Shown piece after piece: positions 17,448 through 26,308 of a stretch of 64,000 bases of DNA (within the stretch, counting starts at the first letter, position 1; the number at the start of each line of letters is the position of its first letter). The position numbers and the translations under genes are program-made. The notes below the pieces were generated by a model. The model ran no database searches. It saw nothing but the letters and a program-made list of their open reading frames with translations, and was not told the origin of the DNA. Origin of the DNA: Litchfieldella anticariensis FP35 = DSM 16096 (GTDB lineage: Bacteria > Pseudomonadota > Gammaproteobacteria > Pseudomonadales > Halomonadaceae); contig NZ_KE332377.1 in NCBI RefSeq assembly GCF_000409775.1, forward strand, positions 806,001-870,000, given 5' to 3'.

Positions 17448-19067
17448 TCAGCCCATTTGCAGCAACATCGACTGCGGCGACTCGAGATAACCTTTCCAAC
17501 GATTGCAGAAACGCGCGATGGTACCGCCATCAATGATGCGATGGTCGCCGGCCCAGCTCACGGTCATGATCGCTCGCTCCGTTACCTGCCCCCTCTCGTC
17601 GAAACGCGGTAGCCGTTGGACTCGTCCGAGAGCGACGATGGCAACCTCCGGGGCATTGATGATCGGAGCGGCATAGGTACCTCCCAAAGCCCCGATATTG
17701 GAAATGCTGATAGTGCCCTCCTTGAGATCCGCCTGCCCAACCCGCCCCTCACGGGCCGCTTCGGTCAAACGCGCCACCTCCCCAGCAACCTCCAACAAGG
17801 TCAGACGTTCAACATGCTTGACGTTGGGCACAATCAAGCCTGCCTGGCTGTCCACCGCCATGCCGATATTGCAGTGAGGTAGGTAATGGATTTCGGTGAC
17901 GTCGTCGTTGATTCGGCTATTGAGAATAGGATACTCCTGTACTGCCAATGCCATGGCCTTCATGATGAAGGGCATTAGCGTCAGACGTGTACCCAAGGCT
18001 TCCGCGTCGACCTTGAGACGCTCCCGCAACGCCAGAAGTTCGGTGACATCGACCTCATCGCCATAGATGAAATGGGGGATGGTCGACGCCGCGTGGGTCA
18101 TATGCCGTGCCATGACGGCCTGCATGCCCTTGATCGGCTCGATTCGCGCCTCGCGTTCACGCTCGACAATCGGACGCGCCTCTTTCCCTGCTGCCGGTTG
18201 GGCGGCACCACGTGCAGTTGCAGGGGATTTTTCGAGGTGCTCAAGTACATCGGCCTTGAGCACGCGACCATCCTTTCCAGTCCCGGCGATATCAGCCAAC
18301 ACCAAGCCATGCTCACGCACCAACCGGCGTACCGCCGGGCTGGCGGGAATTCGCTGTCGTCGCTGGCTGACGGCGGGGCGGGTACCCGGCGTCTTCACGG
18401 ATACTACAGAATCCTCCGATGCCCCGGTAGCTTCGCGCTCCCGCGGAATAAAGGCAAACAACGGTGAATGCACCCGAGCACTATCGCCCTTACCGTAGTA
18501 ACGCCGGGTCACTCGACCTGCCTTGGGTGCCGTGATCTCGACCAATGCCTTGTCGGTCATCACATCGATCACTGGCTGGTCTTCCTCGATCTCGTCACCT
18601 TCACTGACACGCCACTCAACCACCTCGCACTCGACGATCCCTTCACCGATATCCGGCAAGATGAAGTCTTCGCTTTCCTCATCGCCCGAATTGGCGACCA
18701 CCTCACCGCGACGTTCTTCAGTAGCGGATGGCGTTTCTGTTCCAGTGACCACATCGGTTGGCATCTCATCCGAAACGTCTGCAGTCTCAGATGCCGAGGT
18801 CTCGGTTTCTTCCCCTACACCGGCTTGCTCACCTTCGGCGACCAAGGCGAACAGTGGCGAGTGTACTTTGGCCGTTTCCCCTTCACGGTAATAAAGCTGG
18901 GTGATCCGTCCCTTGTAGGGAGCGGGTATCTCGACCAAAGCCTTATCTGTCATGACCTCGGCTACCGGCTGATCCTCCTCGATCAGATCACCTTCATTGA
19001 CCAGCCATTTGACCAGCTCGCACTCCACGATACCTTCGCCGATATCGGGCAGCATAAAATCGCTCAT
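17448..19067 (-). CDS. bkdB: Branched-chain 2-oxoacid dehydrogenase E2 (dihydrolipoyl acyltransferase)
   Basis: Core of the dehydrogenase complex; it moves the acyl group from E1 to CoA on a lipoyl arm. Order: lipoyl domain 1 (lysine 42 in TDKALVEI), acidic linker, lipoyl domain 2 (lysine 173 in an identical TDKALVEI), a second linker, the peripheral subunit-binding domain (ASPAVRRLVREHG to DGRVLKADVLEHL), and the catalytic domain ending DHRIIDGG with the active histidine and aspartate. Two lipoyl domains in a 2-oxoacid E2 of this class is less common than one. The start at 19067 follows an AGGAGAG ribosome site; an open upstream extension lacks one. The gene follows E1beta by 26 bases. No E3 gene is nearby. 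Confidence 0.9.
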   Translation of the reverse strand: MSDFMLPDIGEGIVECELVKWLVNEGDLIEEDQPVAEVMTDKALVEIPAPYKGRITQLYYREGETAKVHSPLFALVAEGEQAGVGEETETSASETADVSDEMPTDVVTGTETPSATEERRGEVVANSGDEESEDFILPDIGEGIVECEVVEWRVSEGDEIEEDQPVIDVMTDKALVEITAPKAGRVTRRYYGKGDSARVHSPLFAFIPREREATGASEDSVVSVKTPGTRPAVSQRRQRIPASPAVRRLVREHGLVLADIAGTGKDGRVLKADVLEHLEKSPATARGAAQPAAGKEARPIVEREREARIEPIKGMQAVMARHMTHAASTIPHFIYGDEVDVTELLALRERLKVDAEALGTRLTLMPFIMKAMALAVQEYPILNSRINDDVTEIHYLPHCNIGMAVDSQAGLIVPNVKHVERLTLLEVAGEVARLTEAAREGRVGQADLKEGTISISNIGALGGTYAAPIINAPEVAIVALGRVQRLPRFDERGQVTERAIMTVSWAGDHRIIDGGTIARFCNRWKGYLESPQSMLLQMG

Positions 19068-19093
19068 GGTTGCTCTCCTGTCCTGATATCGAC

Positions 19094-20071
19094 CTAGAAC
19101 TCGATGTTGGCCTTGATGGCCTCGAATATCTTTAGATGATCGGGCAGATACTCTTTCTCCAAGGTCAATGGGAAAGGCGTATCCAGCCCCGTCACCCGTG
19201 CGATGGGCGATTCCAGATAAAGGAAACAACGATCCTGGATGGTCGCGGCAATCTCCCCGGCGAAGCCACCCGTCAAGGGCGCTTCATGCGTCACCACCAA
19301 TCGACCGGTCTTGAGTACTGAGTCGATCACGGTTTGCGCGTCCCAAGGCAGGATGGTGCGCAGATCGATGACCTCACAGGAAATACTCTCCTTCTCAGCC
19401 AGTTCGACGGCTCGTTCGATGACTTCCATCTGTGCGCCCCACCCCAGTACCGTGATGTCATCGCCTTCCTTGATGATCTCGGCCTCGCCTAGCGGAAGCT
19501 CATAGTCACTTTCCGGTACGTCGCCGGTGGAAGCCCGATATAGCCGCTTGGGCTCGAAGAACAGCACCGGATTGGGATCGCGAATCGCCCCCAACAGCAA
19601 TCCCTTGGCCTGATGCGGGTTGCGTGGCACCACGACCTTCAACCCCGGCGTATGGGCGAAATAGGCTTCCGGCGACTGCGAATGGTAATGGCCACCCGAA
19701 ATGCCACCCCCATAGGGGGCCCGAATAGTCAACCCACCGACATTGAAGAGATTACCGGAACGATAGCGGAACTTGGCGGATTCGTTGACGATCTGGTCGA
19801 AGGCCGGAAAGATGTAATCGGCAAATTGGATCTCGGCGACTGGGATCGAACCTTGAGCGGCGAGCCCGTTGGCGAAACCGATGATGCCCTGCTCCACCAG
19901 CGGGGTATTGAAGCAGCGTGTCTTGCCGTATTTCTGCTGCAGATGGCTGGTGGCACGGAATACTCCACCGAAACCTCCCACGTCCTCACCGAAGCACAGC
20001 ACCCTTTCGTCGGCAGCCATGGCAGTGTCCAAGGCATTGTTGATGGCCTGCAACATGTTCATCTTCGCCAT
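19094..20071 (-). CDS. bkdA2: Branched-chain 2-oxoacid dehydrogenase E1 beta
   Basis: Beta subunit of the thiamine-diphosphate-dependent E1 decarboxylase, which forms an alpha2-beta2 tetramer. Recognisable are [15 protein letters not shown] near residue 28, the [15 protein letters not shown] block, [15 protein letters not shown], and the C-terminal transketolase domain with [11 protein letters not shown] and [15 protein letters not shown]. Length 325 is standard. The start at 20071 is chosen because it lies one base past the E1alpha stop (TGACATG), and the residues before it are out of family. Confidence 0.92.
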   Translation of the reverse strand: MAKMNMLQAINNALDTAMAADERVLCFGEDVGGFGGVFRATSHLQQKYGKTRCFNTPLVEQGIIGFANGLAAQGSIPVAEIQFADYIFPAFDQIVNESAKFRYRSGNLFNVGGLTIRAPYGGGISGGHYHSQSPEAYFAHTPGLKVVVPRNPHQAKGLLLGAIRDPNPVLFFEPKRLYRASTGDVPESDYELPLGEAEIIKEGDDITVLGWGAQMEVIERAVELAEKESISCEVIDLRTILPWDAQTVIDSVLKTGRLVVTHEAPLTGGFAGEIAATIQDRCFLYLESPIARVTGLDTPFPLTLEKEYLPDHLKIFEAIKANIEF

Positions 20072-20072
20072 G

Positions 20073-21257
20073 TCATGCCCCTCCCTTGGCTTGACCGGCG
20101 CTCTTGGGATAGGCTTCCGGGTACTTGCGAATATGCATCTTGAGGTGCTCGAACTGCTCGGCAAGCGCTGGGGTGACTTCGTCATAGACATCGCTGACCA
20201 GCGTTTCCAGTGCCGGCGGTGGACGTTTCTCGGCACGCTTCATGGTTTCCAGCACTTCACGGCGCAAACTTTCCTGCAATGCCTTTTCATCGTCCTCATT
20301 CCACCACTGCCGATCCAGCAACCAGCGCTGCATACGCAGGATGGGGTCTTTCTCCCGCCATGCCTCTTCTTCTTTCTTGCTGCGATAGCCGGAAGGGTCG
20401 TCGGACGACGAGTGCGCCGCGAGTCGATACGTCATGGCCTCGATCAATACCGGACAGTTGTCTTCGACCGCCATTCGGCGTGCGGCCTTGGTCGCCTCGT
20501 GGACGGCCAGAATGTCATTGCCATCGACACGGATGACCTGCATCTTGTAACCGAATGCTCGCGGTGCCACCCCATCGGCAGCAAACTGCTCGATGGCCGG
20601 TGTCGAGATCGCATAGCCGTTGTTACGACAGAAGAAAATCACCGGCACTTTGTGCACCGCCGCCATGTTCAAGGCGGCATGAAAGTCGCCCTCAGAGGCG
20701 GCTCCCTCGCCGAAATAGGTAATGGTGCAGTGGCCCTTGCCGGCCAGTTTCTGCCCATAGGCATAGCCCGTGGCCTGAGGAATCTGCGTGGCCAAAGGCG
20801 AGGAAATGGTCATGTAGTGAAGTTTCGCCGAACCATAATGGATCGGCATCTGGCGGCCCTTGCCATAATCCTGCTCGTTGCCGAACAGCTGGTTCATGAA
20901 TTCGTCGGTGGTAAAGCCGCGATAGGCCAAGGCCCCCTGTTCTCGGTACTGGGCCATGATCATGTCGGCATCATCCAGCGCCGCGGTGCTGCCAATGACC
21001 GCCGCCTCCTCGCCAGTACACTGCATATAGAAGCTCAGCCGCCCCTGGCGCTGGGCCGCCAGCATGCGCTCGTCGAGTACGCGCGTGAATACCATGGCGC
21101 GGTAGATGCGCAACGCCTTGTCACGGTCCAGGTCCGGGGTTTCGGCCCCGTCATATAATGTGCCGTCCTGTTGCAGGAGCTTGAAGGTAGGCAGGCGAAA
21201 CTCGTCACCGTCGGTAAAGGTCGGGGTATATACGACCTCGGATCTTGTTGTCGTCAT
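20073..21257 (-). CDS. bkdA1: Branched-chain 2-oxoacid dehydrogenase E1 alpha
   Basis: Alpha subunit of the E1 component that decarboxylates the 2-oxoacids of valine, leucine and isoleucine. The thiamine diphosphate motif runs from [11 protein letters not shown] (183) to [10 protein letters not shown] (209-218). The loop [13 protein letters not shown] (281-293) corresponds to the phosphorylation loop of mammalian BCKDHA, and both serine positions phosphorylated there align with serines here (S283 and S293). This loop and the opening of the protein favour branched-chain over pyruvate dehydrogenase. Length 394. It heads the operon E1alpha-E1beta-E2-kinase. Confidence 0.9.
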   Translation of the reverse strand: MTTTRSEVVYTPTFTDGDEFRLPTFKLLQQDGTLYDGAETPDLDRDKALRIYRAMVFTRVLDERMLAAQRQGRLSFYMQCTGEEAAVIGSTAALDDADMIMAQYREQGALAYRGFTTDEFMNQLFGNEQDYGKGRQMPIHYGSAKLHYMTISSPLATQIPQATGYAYGQKLAGKGHCTITYFGEGAASEGDFHAALNMAAVHKVPVIFFCRNNGYAISTPAIEQFAADGVAPRAFGYKMQVIRVDGNDILAVHEATKAARRMAVEDNCPVLIEAMTYRLAAHSSSDDPSGYRSKKEEEAWREKDPILRMQRWLLDRQWWNEDDEKALQESLRREVLETMKRAEKRPPPALETLVSDVYDEVTPALAEQFEHLKMHIRKYPEAYPKSAGQAKGGA

Positions 21258-21388
21258 GATCCTCTTCCTTGGGTAATGGATGGAGGAACGCCACTCCCCT
21301 TGTGGGGGTGTGGTTAGTTCAACTGTAGTTCAGTGGTAGTGGAATTAGATATGCGCTCCACCAACGCTAAGCTGAGTCATCATTCTAC

Positions 21389-21402
21389 CGTTAACGTTAA
21401 CG
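21389..21402. promoter_or_regulatory. Perfect 14-bp palindrome upstream of the bkd operon
   Basis: CGTTAACGTTAACG is a perfect palindrome 132 bases upstream of the E1alpha start. A minus-strand TAGAAT (21387-21382), a good -10, begins just downstream of it, so a bound protein would sit on the -35/spacer region. The look of the site (ACGT cores around TTAACG) resembles operators of MerR-family regulators of branched-chain amino acid catabolism such as LiuR; that link is inference. Confidence 0.5.
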
Positions 21403-21472
21403 TAAATTTCAGCAAGAGGACATGCTGGAAGCACCGCTCGGGATACGACGATGGTCGGATGGCATCGTTTGG

Positions 21473-22228
21473 TTACAGAAGACGTGAAAAACGTTCGAAG
21501 CTGCTGTCGACGCACAGTGCCAACAGCGCGATGAGAATGGCACCTTGCAGGATATAGGCAGTGTTACCGTTGATGATGCCAGCAATGATGGGATCGCCCA
21601 GGGTCTTGGCGCCGATCGTCGAGCCAATGGCCGCGGTGGCGATATTGATGGTCACTGAGGTCCGGATACCGGCGACGATTACCTTGAACGCAAGTGGGAG
21701 TTCCACCTGCCACAGAATCTGGATAGCCGACATGCCCATACCACGCGCCGCCTCCAACACATCGGCATCGATGCCTTGCAGGCCGACCAGTGTGTTGCGC
21801 ACGATCGGCAGCAAACCATAAAGCACCAGCGCCATGATCGTAGGCTCGGTGCCAAAACCCAGCATCGGAACCGATAGTGCCAAAACGGCCACCGGTGGAA
21901 ATGTTTGTCCCATGGAAGCGAGTTGGGCGACCAACGGCAGGAAATCCCGTCCCCAGGAACGCGTCACCACCACCGCCGCCCCCACTCCAGCGGTGATGGC
22001 CACCAACGACGCTACGCCGACAATAGCCATGTGATTGGCCACCAGTGTCAGGAAATCATCACGGCGATAGATGACTGAGCGATTGTCAGGGGCAATCTGA
22101 CGGAAGATATCTTCCCCATCCGGCATTATCTGGATCATGGCCAACAATGCCACCAACCAGGCTAGTGGTACCCACCAAGCCCATAAAGATGACACCCCTA
22201 TCCTCATTACACCGGCCTGTCGTTTCAT
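21473..22228 (-). CDS. yehW: Osmoprotectant ABC transporter permease 2 (YehW-like)
   Basis: Integral membrane subunit of a glycine-betaine/choline-type importer. A BPD_transp_1 domain of about six helices contains the EAA loop DVLEAARGMGMSAIQILWQVELPLA, seen as EAARGMGMS and VELPLAFKVI. Length 251 fits YehW/OpuCB-type proteins. The start at 22228 overlaps the ATPase stop by 4 bases (ATGA); an upstream extension is not needed. It is the last gene of the operon, which runs SBP-permease-ATPase-permease as in E. coli yehZYXW. Confidence 0.85.
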   Translation of the reverse strand: MKRQAGVMRIGVSSLWAWWVPLAWLVALLAMIQIMPDGEDIFRQIAPDNRSVIYRRDDFLTLVANHMAIVGVASLVAITAGVGAAVVVTRSWGRDFLPLVAQLASMGQTFPPVAVLALSVPMLGFGTEPTIMALVLYGLLPIVRNTLVGLQGIDADVLEAARGMGMSAIQILWQVELPLAFKVIVAGIRTSVTINIATAAIGSTIGAKTLGDPIIAGIINGNTAYILQGAILIALLALCVDSSFERFSRLL

Positions 22229-23175
22229 GGCGCTGTCCGCAACAAGTCGTGGAACGCCAGCGTACCCACCGGCTGACCATCTTCGCTGGTCACCATCAGG
22301 GATTCGCAGCGATGCCACAGCATCAACGACAGTGCCAAGCGCAAGCTATCGTCAACACCAACCGTCGGCAGGTCCGCTTTGGCTTTGGCTTGGGCAGGGT
22401 CGAGCGGCTGCATGAGCGTTGCCACCCGGGTCAAGCCAGCCTGTTTGAGCCCCCGATCCGCCCCACCCAACAGCGACTCGACGAACTCGTCCGCCGGTTC
22501 ATGCAAAAGCGTCTGTGGTGTACCTTGTTGCACGATGCGCCCTTGATTCATGACCACGATGCGATCAGCGAGCTTGAGCGCCTCGTCCATGTCATGAGTC
22601 ACGAAAACGATGGTCTTCCTCAGTCGCGATTGAAGCCGCAGCAGTTCGTCTTGCAGCGTCTCGCGAGTAATGGGATCTAGTGCGCCGAAGGGCTCATCCA
22701 TTAGCAGGATGTCCGGATCGGCAGCCAGTGCTCTCGCCACCCCCACGCGCTGAGCCTGACCACCGGAAAGCTGGGCGGGCATCTTGTCGGCAAAAGTCGC
22801 AGGCTCGAGACCCAACAATTCCATCAACTCGGTGACCCGTTCCTCGATCCGTGCCGGTGTCCACTTCAGTAACCGAGGCACCAAGCCGATATTGCGAGCC
22901 ACGCTCCAATGCGGAAACAGCCCAGTGCTTTGGATCGCATATCCCATGCGCCGGCGCAATACCTGCCCATTGAATGAACGGATCTGCTGACCATCGATCA
23001 GGATCTGCCCAGCACTGTGCTCAATCAAGCGATTGATCATGCGTAGCGTAGTCGACTTGCCACAACCCGATGTCCCCACCAGCACGCAGAGTTCGCCACT
23101 GGCCACTGTCAACGAGATGCCATCCACGGCATGTTCCCGGCCGAACAGCTTGCTGACCTCTCGCAATTCAATCAT
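22225..23175 (-). CDS. yehX: Osmoprotectant ABC transporter ATPase (YehX-like)
   Basis: Cytoplasmic ATPase of the importer. Walker A is GTSGCGKST near residue 38, the signature LSGGQAQRVGVARAL near 136, Walker B ILLMDEPFGALD near 157, and the H-loop FVTHDMDEAL near 190. The C-terminal part (about 245-316) looks like a CBS-type regulatory pair reduced in length, as in the ProV/OpuA class. The start at 23175 (MIELREVSKLFG) is the family start and overlaps the preceding permease by 8 bases. Confidence 0.9.
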   Translation of the reverse strand: MIELREVSKLFGREHAVDGISLTVASGELCVLVGTSGCGKSTTLRMINRLIEHSAGQILIDGQQIRSFNGQVLRRRMGYAIQSTGLFPHWSVARNIGLVPRLLKWTPARIEERVTELMELLGLEPATFADKMPAQLSGGQAQRVGVARALAADPDILLMDEPFGALDPITRETLQDELLRLQSRLRKTIVFVTHDMDEALKLADRIVVMNQGRIVQQGTPQTLLHEPADEFVESLLGGADRGLKQAGLTRVATLMQPLDPAQAKAKADLPTVGVDDSLRLALSLMLWHRCESLMVTSEDGQPVGTLAFHDLLRTAP

Positions 23176-24340
23176 GCACGACTCCACGCCGGAAATACGC
23201 CGCCAGGGCGCTGAAGCCCGCATCGACGATCAGGGCCATGATCAAAATCGGCAACGCACCCAGCACCACCAGATCCATGGCCGCTTGCCCCAATCCCTGG
23301 AAGATGAAAGTCCCAAGACCTCCAGCTCCAATCAAAGCCGCCACGGCGGCCAGACCGATTGCCTGAATGGCGGTGATACGGATTCCCTCGAGTAAAACCG
23401 GCAAGGCGAGCGGCAAGCGTACCTGGGAGAAGACTTGCCAAGGGCTCATCCCCATTCCGCGTGCCGACTCGATGACATCGGGCGGTACCTCTTCCAGTGC
23501 CACGAATGTGTTGCGTGTCATGGGTAGCAGGCTGTATCCCACCAATGCGATCAGCGCCGGCGCCCAACCGATACCTTTCACACCAAGATCGGCAAGTAGA
23601 GGGTAACGAGCCGCCAACCATGCCAACGGCGCCAACAGTAGTCCGAACAGAGCCAGACTGGGAATCGTTTGAATGATACTAAGGACACTGAACGCTGGGG
23701 TCTGAAGCCGCGTAAGACGCCGAATCAACAGCGCCAGCAAGAAACCGATGACAAGGCTAAGAGCCACTGCGGCACCCACCAGCATCAGGTGATACAGCAC
23801 CGCTGCCGCAAACTGTTCTCGGCGCCCGGCATATTCGCGCGCCAGAGCCAGTGGCTCCAACCAACCTGATATCAAAGCCAGCGATAGCGACCCCACCACC
23901 AGAGCCGCCGCCATGTTCTGGAGCCCTTTAGACAACTGCAGCCGGGTTCGCAGTTCGATCAGGATCAACAGCAGCAGGAACAGCAACGTCCAGATACCCG
24001 GCCCCACACCGGCGCGGGCATAGGGTTGATCGGCATCGACGAAGCTCATGCAGAAGAGAGCCAGAGCCCATGGCAGCGCCATTAGCAAGGCGATATTGAT
24101 AACGAATATCACCCGCATGCGCTTTTCCGACGGACGCCAAGCAAGCCATAGAACGGCCACAAAGGGCAACGACAGCAACAGTGCCCCGCCCAACCCGACA
24201 ATTTCCATCAACCGATAAGCATCACCGGGAACGATGCGATTGGGCTGGACACTGGTCAACGCCAAACCGTGAAGTGCCGGCAACGCCAGCAGTATCATGG
24301 CGATGATGACCCGATTCGCCGGTTGCTTGGCGTCAGACAT
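23168..24340 (-). CDS. yehY: Osmoprotectant ABC transporter permease 1 (YehY-like)
   Basis: Larger membrane subunit of 390 residues. An N-terminal block of five or so helices (about residues 10-180) precedes the standard BPD_transp_1 domain, the arrangement typical of YehY rather than OpuCB. The EAA loop reads VIESARGMGMSPWQVFSQVRLPLA (seen as ESARGMGMSPW and VRLPLALPVL). The start at 24340 is 13 bases after the stop of the substrate-binding gene; an upstream in-frame extension overlaps that gene and is rejected. Confidence 0.88.
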   Translation of the reverse strand: MSDAKQPANRVIIAMILLALPALHGLALTSVQPNRIVPGDAYRLMEIVGLGGALLLSLPFVAVLWLAWRPSEKRMRVIFVINIALLMALPWALALFCMSFVDADQPYARAGVGPGIWTLLFLLLLILIELRTRLQLSKGLQNMAAALVVGSLSLALISGWLEPLALAREYAGRREQFAAAVLYHLMLVGAAVALSLVIGFLLALLIRRLTRLQTPAFSVLSIIQTIPSLALFGLLLAPLAWLAARYPLLADLGVKGIGWAPALIALVGYSLLPMTRNTFVALEEVPPDVIESARGMGMSPWQVFSQVRLPLALPVLLEGIRITAIQAIGLAAVAALIGAGGLGTFIFQGLGQAAMDLVVLGALPILIMALIVDAGFSALAAYFRRGVVHD

Positions 24341-24353
24341 AGCGTCGACGCGA

Positions 24354-25268
24354 TCAGGAGCCCATGGAATCGAGATAGTCGGCTGCCACCTGCCGTGGGT
24401 CGGCACCTCCCACCGCCACCTCGCCATTGAGGCGCTGTAGCGTTTCGAGGTCGAGCGATTCGAATACGGGGTTCAAGAGCGCCTCGATCTGCGGATAGGC
24501 CTCCAACACCGATTCCCGCACCACCGGAGCAGGCTGGTAGACTGGCTGCACACCGAGGGTATCCTCGAGCACCACCAGATCCAACGCATTGAGCCCTCCA
24601 TCGGTACCATAAGTCATTGCGCCATTGACACCGTCAGTCTGTTGGGCAGCAGCACGCATGGTAGCTGCTGTGTTGCCACCCGAAAGCACCACGAGCTGAT
24701 CGGATGACAACTCGAAGCCATAGGCTTCCTGGAATGCCGGCAAGGCCGACGGAGATTCGACGAATTCAGCGCTGGCAGCAAACTTGAACTCACCGCCGTC
24801 AGCCAAGTAGCCCGCCAAGTCCTCCAGCGATCGTAGTTCATGTTCCCGAGCCAAGTCACCACGCACACTCATCGCCCAAGTATTGTTGGCATTCGCAGGC
24901 TTCAGCCACACAAGCCGATTTCGCTCGTAATCGATTTCCTTGACCGTTTCATAAGCCTGCTGGGCATCGTTCCATACCGGGCTATCGCTCATATCGAAAA
25001 AGAACGCGCCGTTACCGGTATACTCCGGATAGATATCGATCTCTCCCGAGGTAATAGCTCCACGCACGATGCTGGTAGCCCCGAGCTGCAAGCGGTTTTC
25101 AACCTCGATGCCGTTGCGCTCCAGCACCTGCAGGATCAGTTGCCCCAGCACAGCGCCCTCGGTATCGATCTTCGAAGAAACCACTACCGGATCCTGCGCT
25201 TGAGCGACTCCCAAGGACAGCACAGAGCCCGCCACAACCGCCGACATCCATTGCATCGTTCTGTTCAT
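24354..25268 (-). CDS. osmF: Osmoprotectant ABC transporter substrate-binding protein (OsmF/YehZ-like)
   Basis: Periplasmic binding protein of the OpuAC/glycine-betaine family. A signal peptide covers about residues 1-25 (ending GVAQAQDP). The mature part opens VVVSSKIDTEGAVLGQLILQVLERNG, the YehZ/OsmF opening, and contains SGEIDIYPEYTGNGA, the segment that closes the ligand cage. No lipobox cysteine is seen. I place the start at the ATG at 25268, with GGAG eight bases upstream, rather than the GTG at 25277. In E. coli the homologous system is stress-induced with low betaine affinity, so the substrate should not be assumed. Confidence 0.88.
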   Translation of the reverse strand: MNRTMQWMSAVVAGSVLSLGVAQAQDPVVVSSKIDTEGAVLGQLILQVLERNGIEVENRLQLGATSIVRGAITSGEIDIYPEYTGNGAFFFDMSDSPVWNDAQQAYETVKEIDYERNRLVWLKPANANNTWAMSVRGDLAREHELRSLEDLAGYLADGGEFKFAASAEFVESPSALPAFQEAYGFELSSDQLVVLSGGNTAATMRAAAQQTDGVNGAMTYGTDGGLNALDLVVLEDTLGVQPVYQPAPVVRESVLEAYPQIEALLNPVFESLDLETLQRLNGEVAVGGADPRQVAADYLDSMGS

Positions 25269-25321
25269 CGAGACCACTCCGGTATGAAAAGATGTGCTGT
25301 CAGTATAAGGAAGGCATCACG

Positions 25322-26308
25322 ATGTGTCAGACGCCCGATCAACGCTTACATCCACTCTGGGAGCGTTACCATCACCCTCTCGTTCGCGACCTGGCATGGC
25401 TGCTCGAGACACCTGATGTGCTCGAAAGCCCCGGGATTGCACGACCTGGCCTGAAGGAACTCGGGCTGGACGGTAGAGCGCTTGCCGCTTGGCTGGATGC
25501 CCTGGAACAGGCCCCGCACACCTTGGGCGCACGCATTGGCTCCAGCCGACGAGGCCGGCTTGGCCACTATCACGAGCGACTGTGGCAATTCCTGCTCGCC
25601 GAGGCGCCAGGAACTCACCTGCTGGCGCACAACCTGCCGATTATCGAAGACAAACGTACCTTGGGAGAGTTGGATTTACTCTATCGCAACAGCGCTACCC
25701 CTGCGCCGATACACCTTGAGGTCGCTATCAAGTTCTACCTGGGGCTACCCGAAGGCCCTGGCGAAGACAGTAGCCAAGCCCGTTGGATCGGCCCAGGTTG
25801 CGCCGACAGTCTGGCCATCAAGTACCAACACCTGCAGCAGCATCAGCTTCCTCTGGTGTATTCCCCCCAGGCAAGACGTTTGCTGAGCGATTTGCTGGAT
25901 GATTGTGGCGACCCAACATCGGAAATCAAACAGCGACTCGCGTTGCCAGGAGTGCTCTTCTATCCCTGGCAACACGACATGTCACCCCCACAGGGAGCTC
26001 ATGCCAATCACCTACGGGGTGAGTGGCTGACTTGGCGATGCTGGCCGGCATTTCGTTACCGGCTGCCGGCCAATACCCGTGGCTGCATATTACGCAAACC
26101 GCATTGGCTGGCCCTGCCGCCACACACCGACCTGTACTCGTTGTCCGATCTGAGCGCGCAACTAGTCCAATACTTCAACCTGCCACGCGCTCCCTTGCTA
26201 CTGGGCCTGCATTCCCCAGAAATAGGCTGGAGTCGAGTCTTCGTGGCAGGAAACGAATGGCCCTACCAAATCCCGCTTCCGCCAATTCCAACCCTTCACT
26301 CACCCTGA
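25322..26308 (+). CDS. DUF1853 family protein
   Basis: A 328-residue protein with the DUF1853 opening [16 protein letters not shown] and the conserved segment LGRFYE-like [26 protein letters not shown], then [11 protein letters not shown] and [11 protein letters not shown]. The E-x-D and E-x-K spacing in the last two motifs resembles the catalytic core of the PD-(D/E)XK nuclease fold; that is inference. The function is unknown. The start at 25322 has AAGGAAGG seven bases upstream. It is divergent from osmF by 53 bases, and its last 13 bases overlap the convergent cysS gene. Confidence 0.8.
   Translation: MCQTPDQRLHPLWERYHHPLVRDLAWLLETPDVLESPGIARPGLKELGLDGRALAAWLDALEQAPHTLGARIGSSRRGRLGHYHERLWQFLLAEAPGTHLLAHNLPIIEDKRTLGELDLLYRNSATPAPIHLEVAIKFYLGLPEGPGEDSSQARWIGPGCADSLAIKYQHLQQHQLPLVYSPQARRLLSDLLDDCGDPTSEIKQRLALPGVLFYPWQHDMSPPQGAHANHLRGEWLTWRCWPAFRYRLPANTRGCILRKPHWLALPPHTDLYSLSDLSAQLVQYFNLPRAPLLLGLHSPEIGWSRVFVAGNEWPYQIPLPPIPTLHSP

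Noticed and set aside
19869-21158. A 429-residue frame antisense to E1alpha and E1beta
   Set aside because: It lies opposite two clear enzyme genes, has no family resemblance or ribosome site, and results from high G+C codon use.
17448-21257. Reading the 2-oxoacid dehydrogenase as pyruvate dehydrogenase
   Set aside because: The E1alpha opening and the [12 protein letters not shown] loop are of the branched-chain type. Final proof needs phylogeny.
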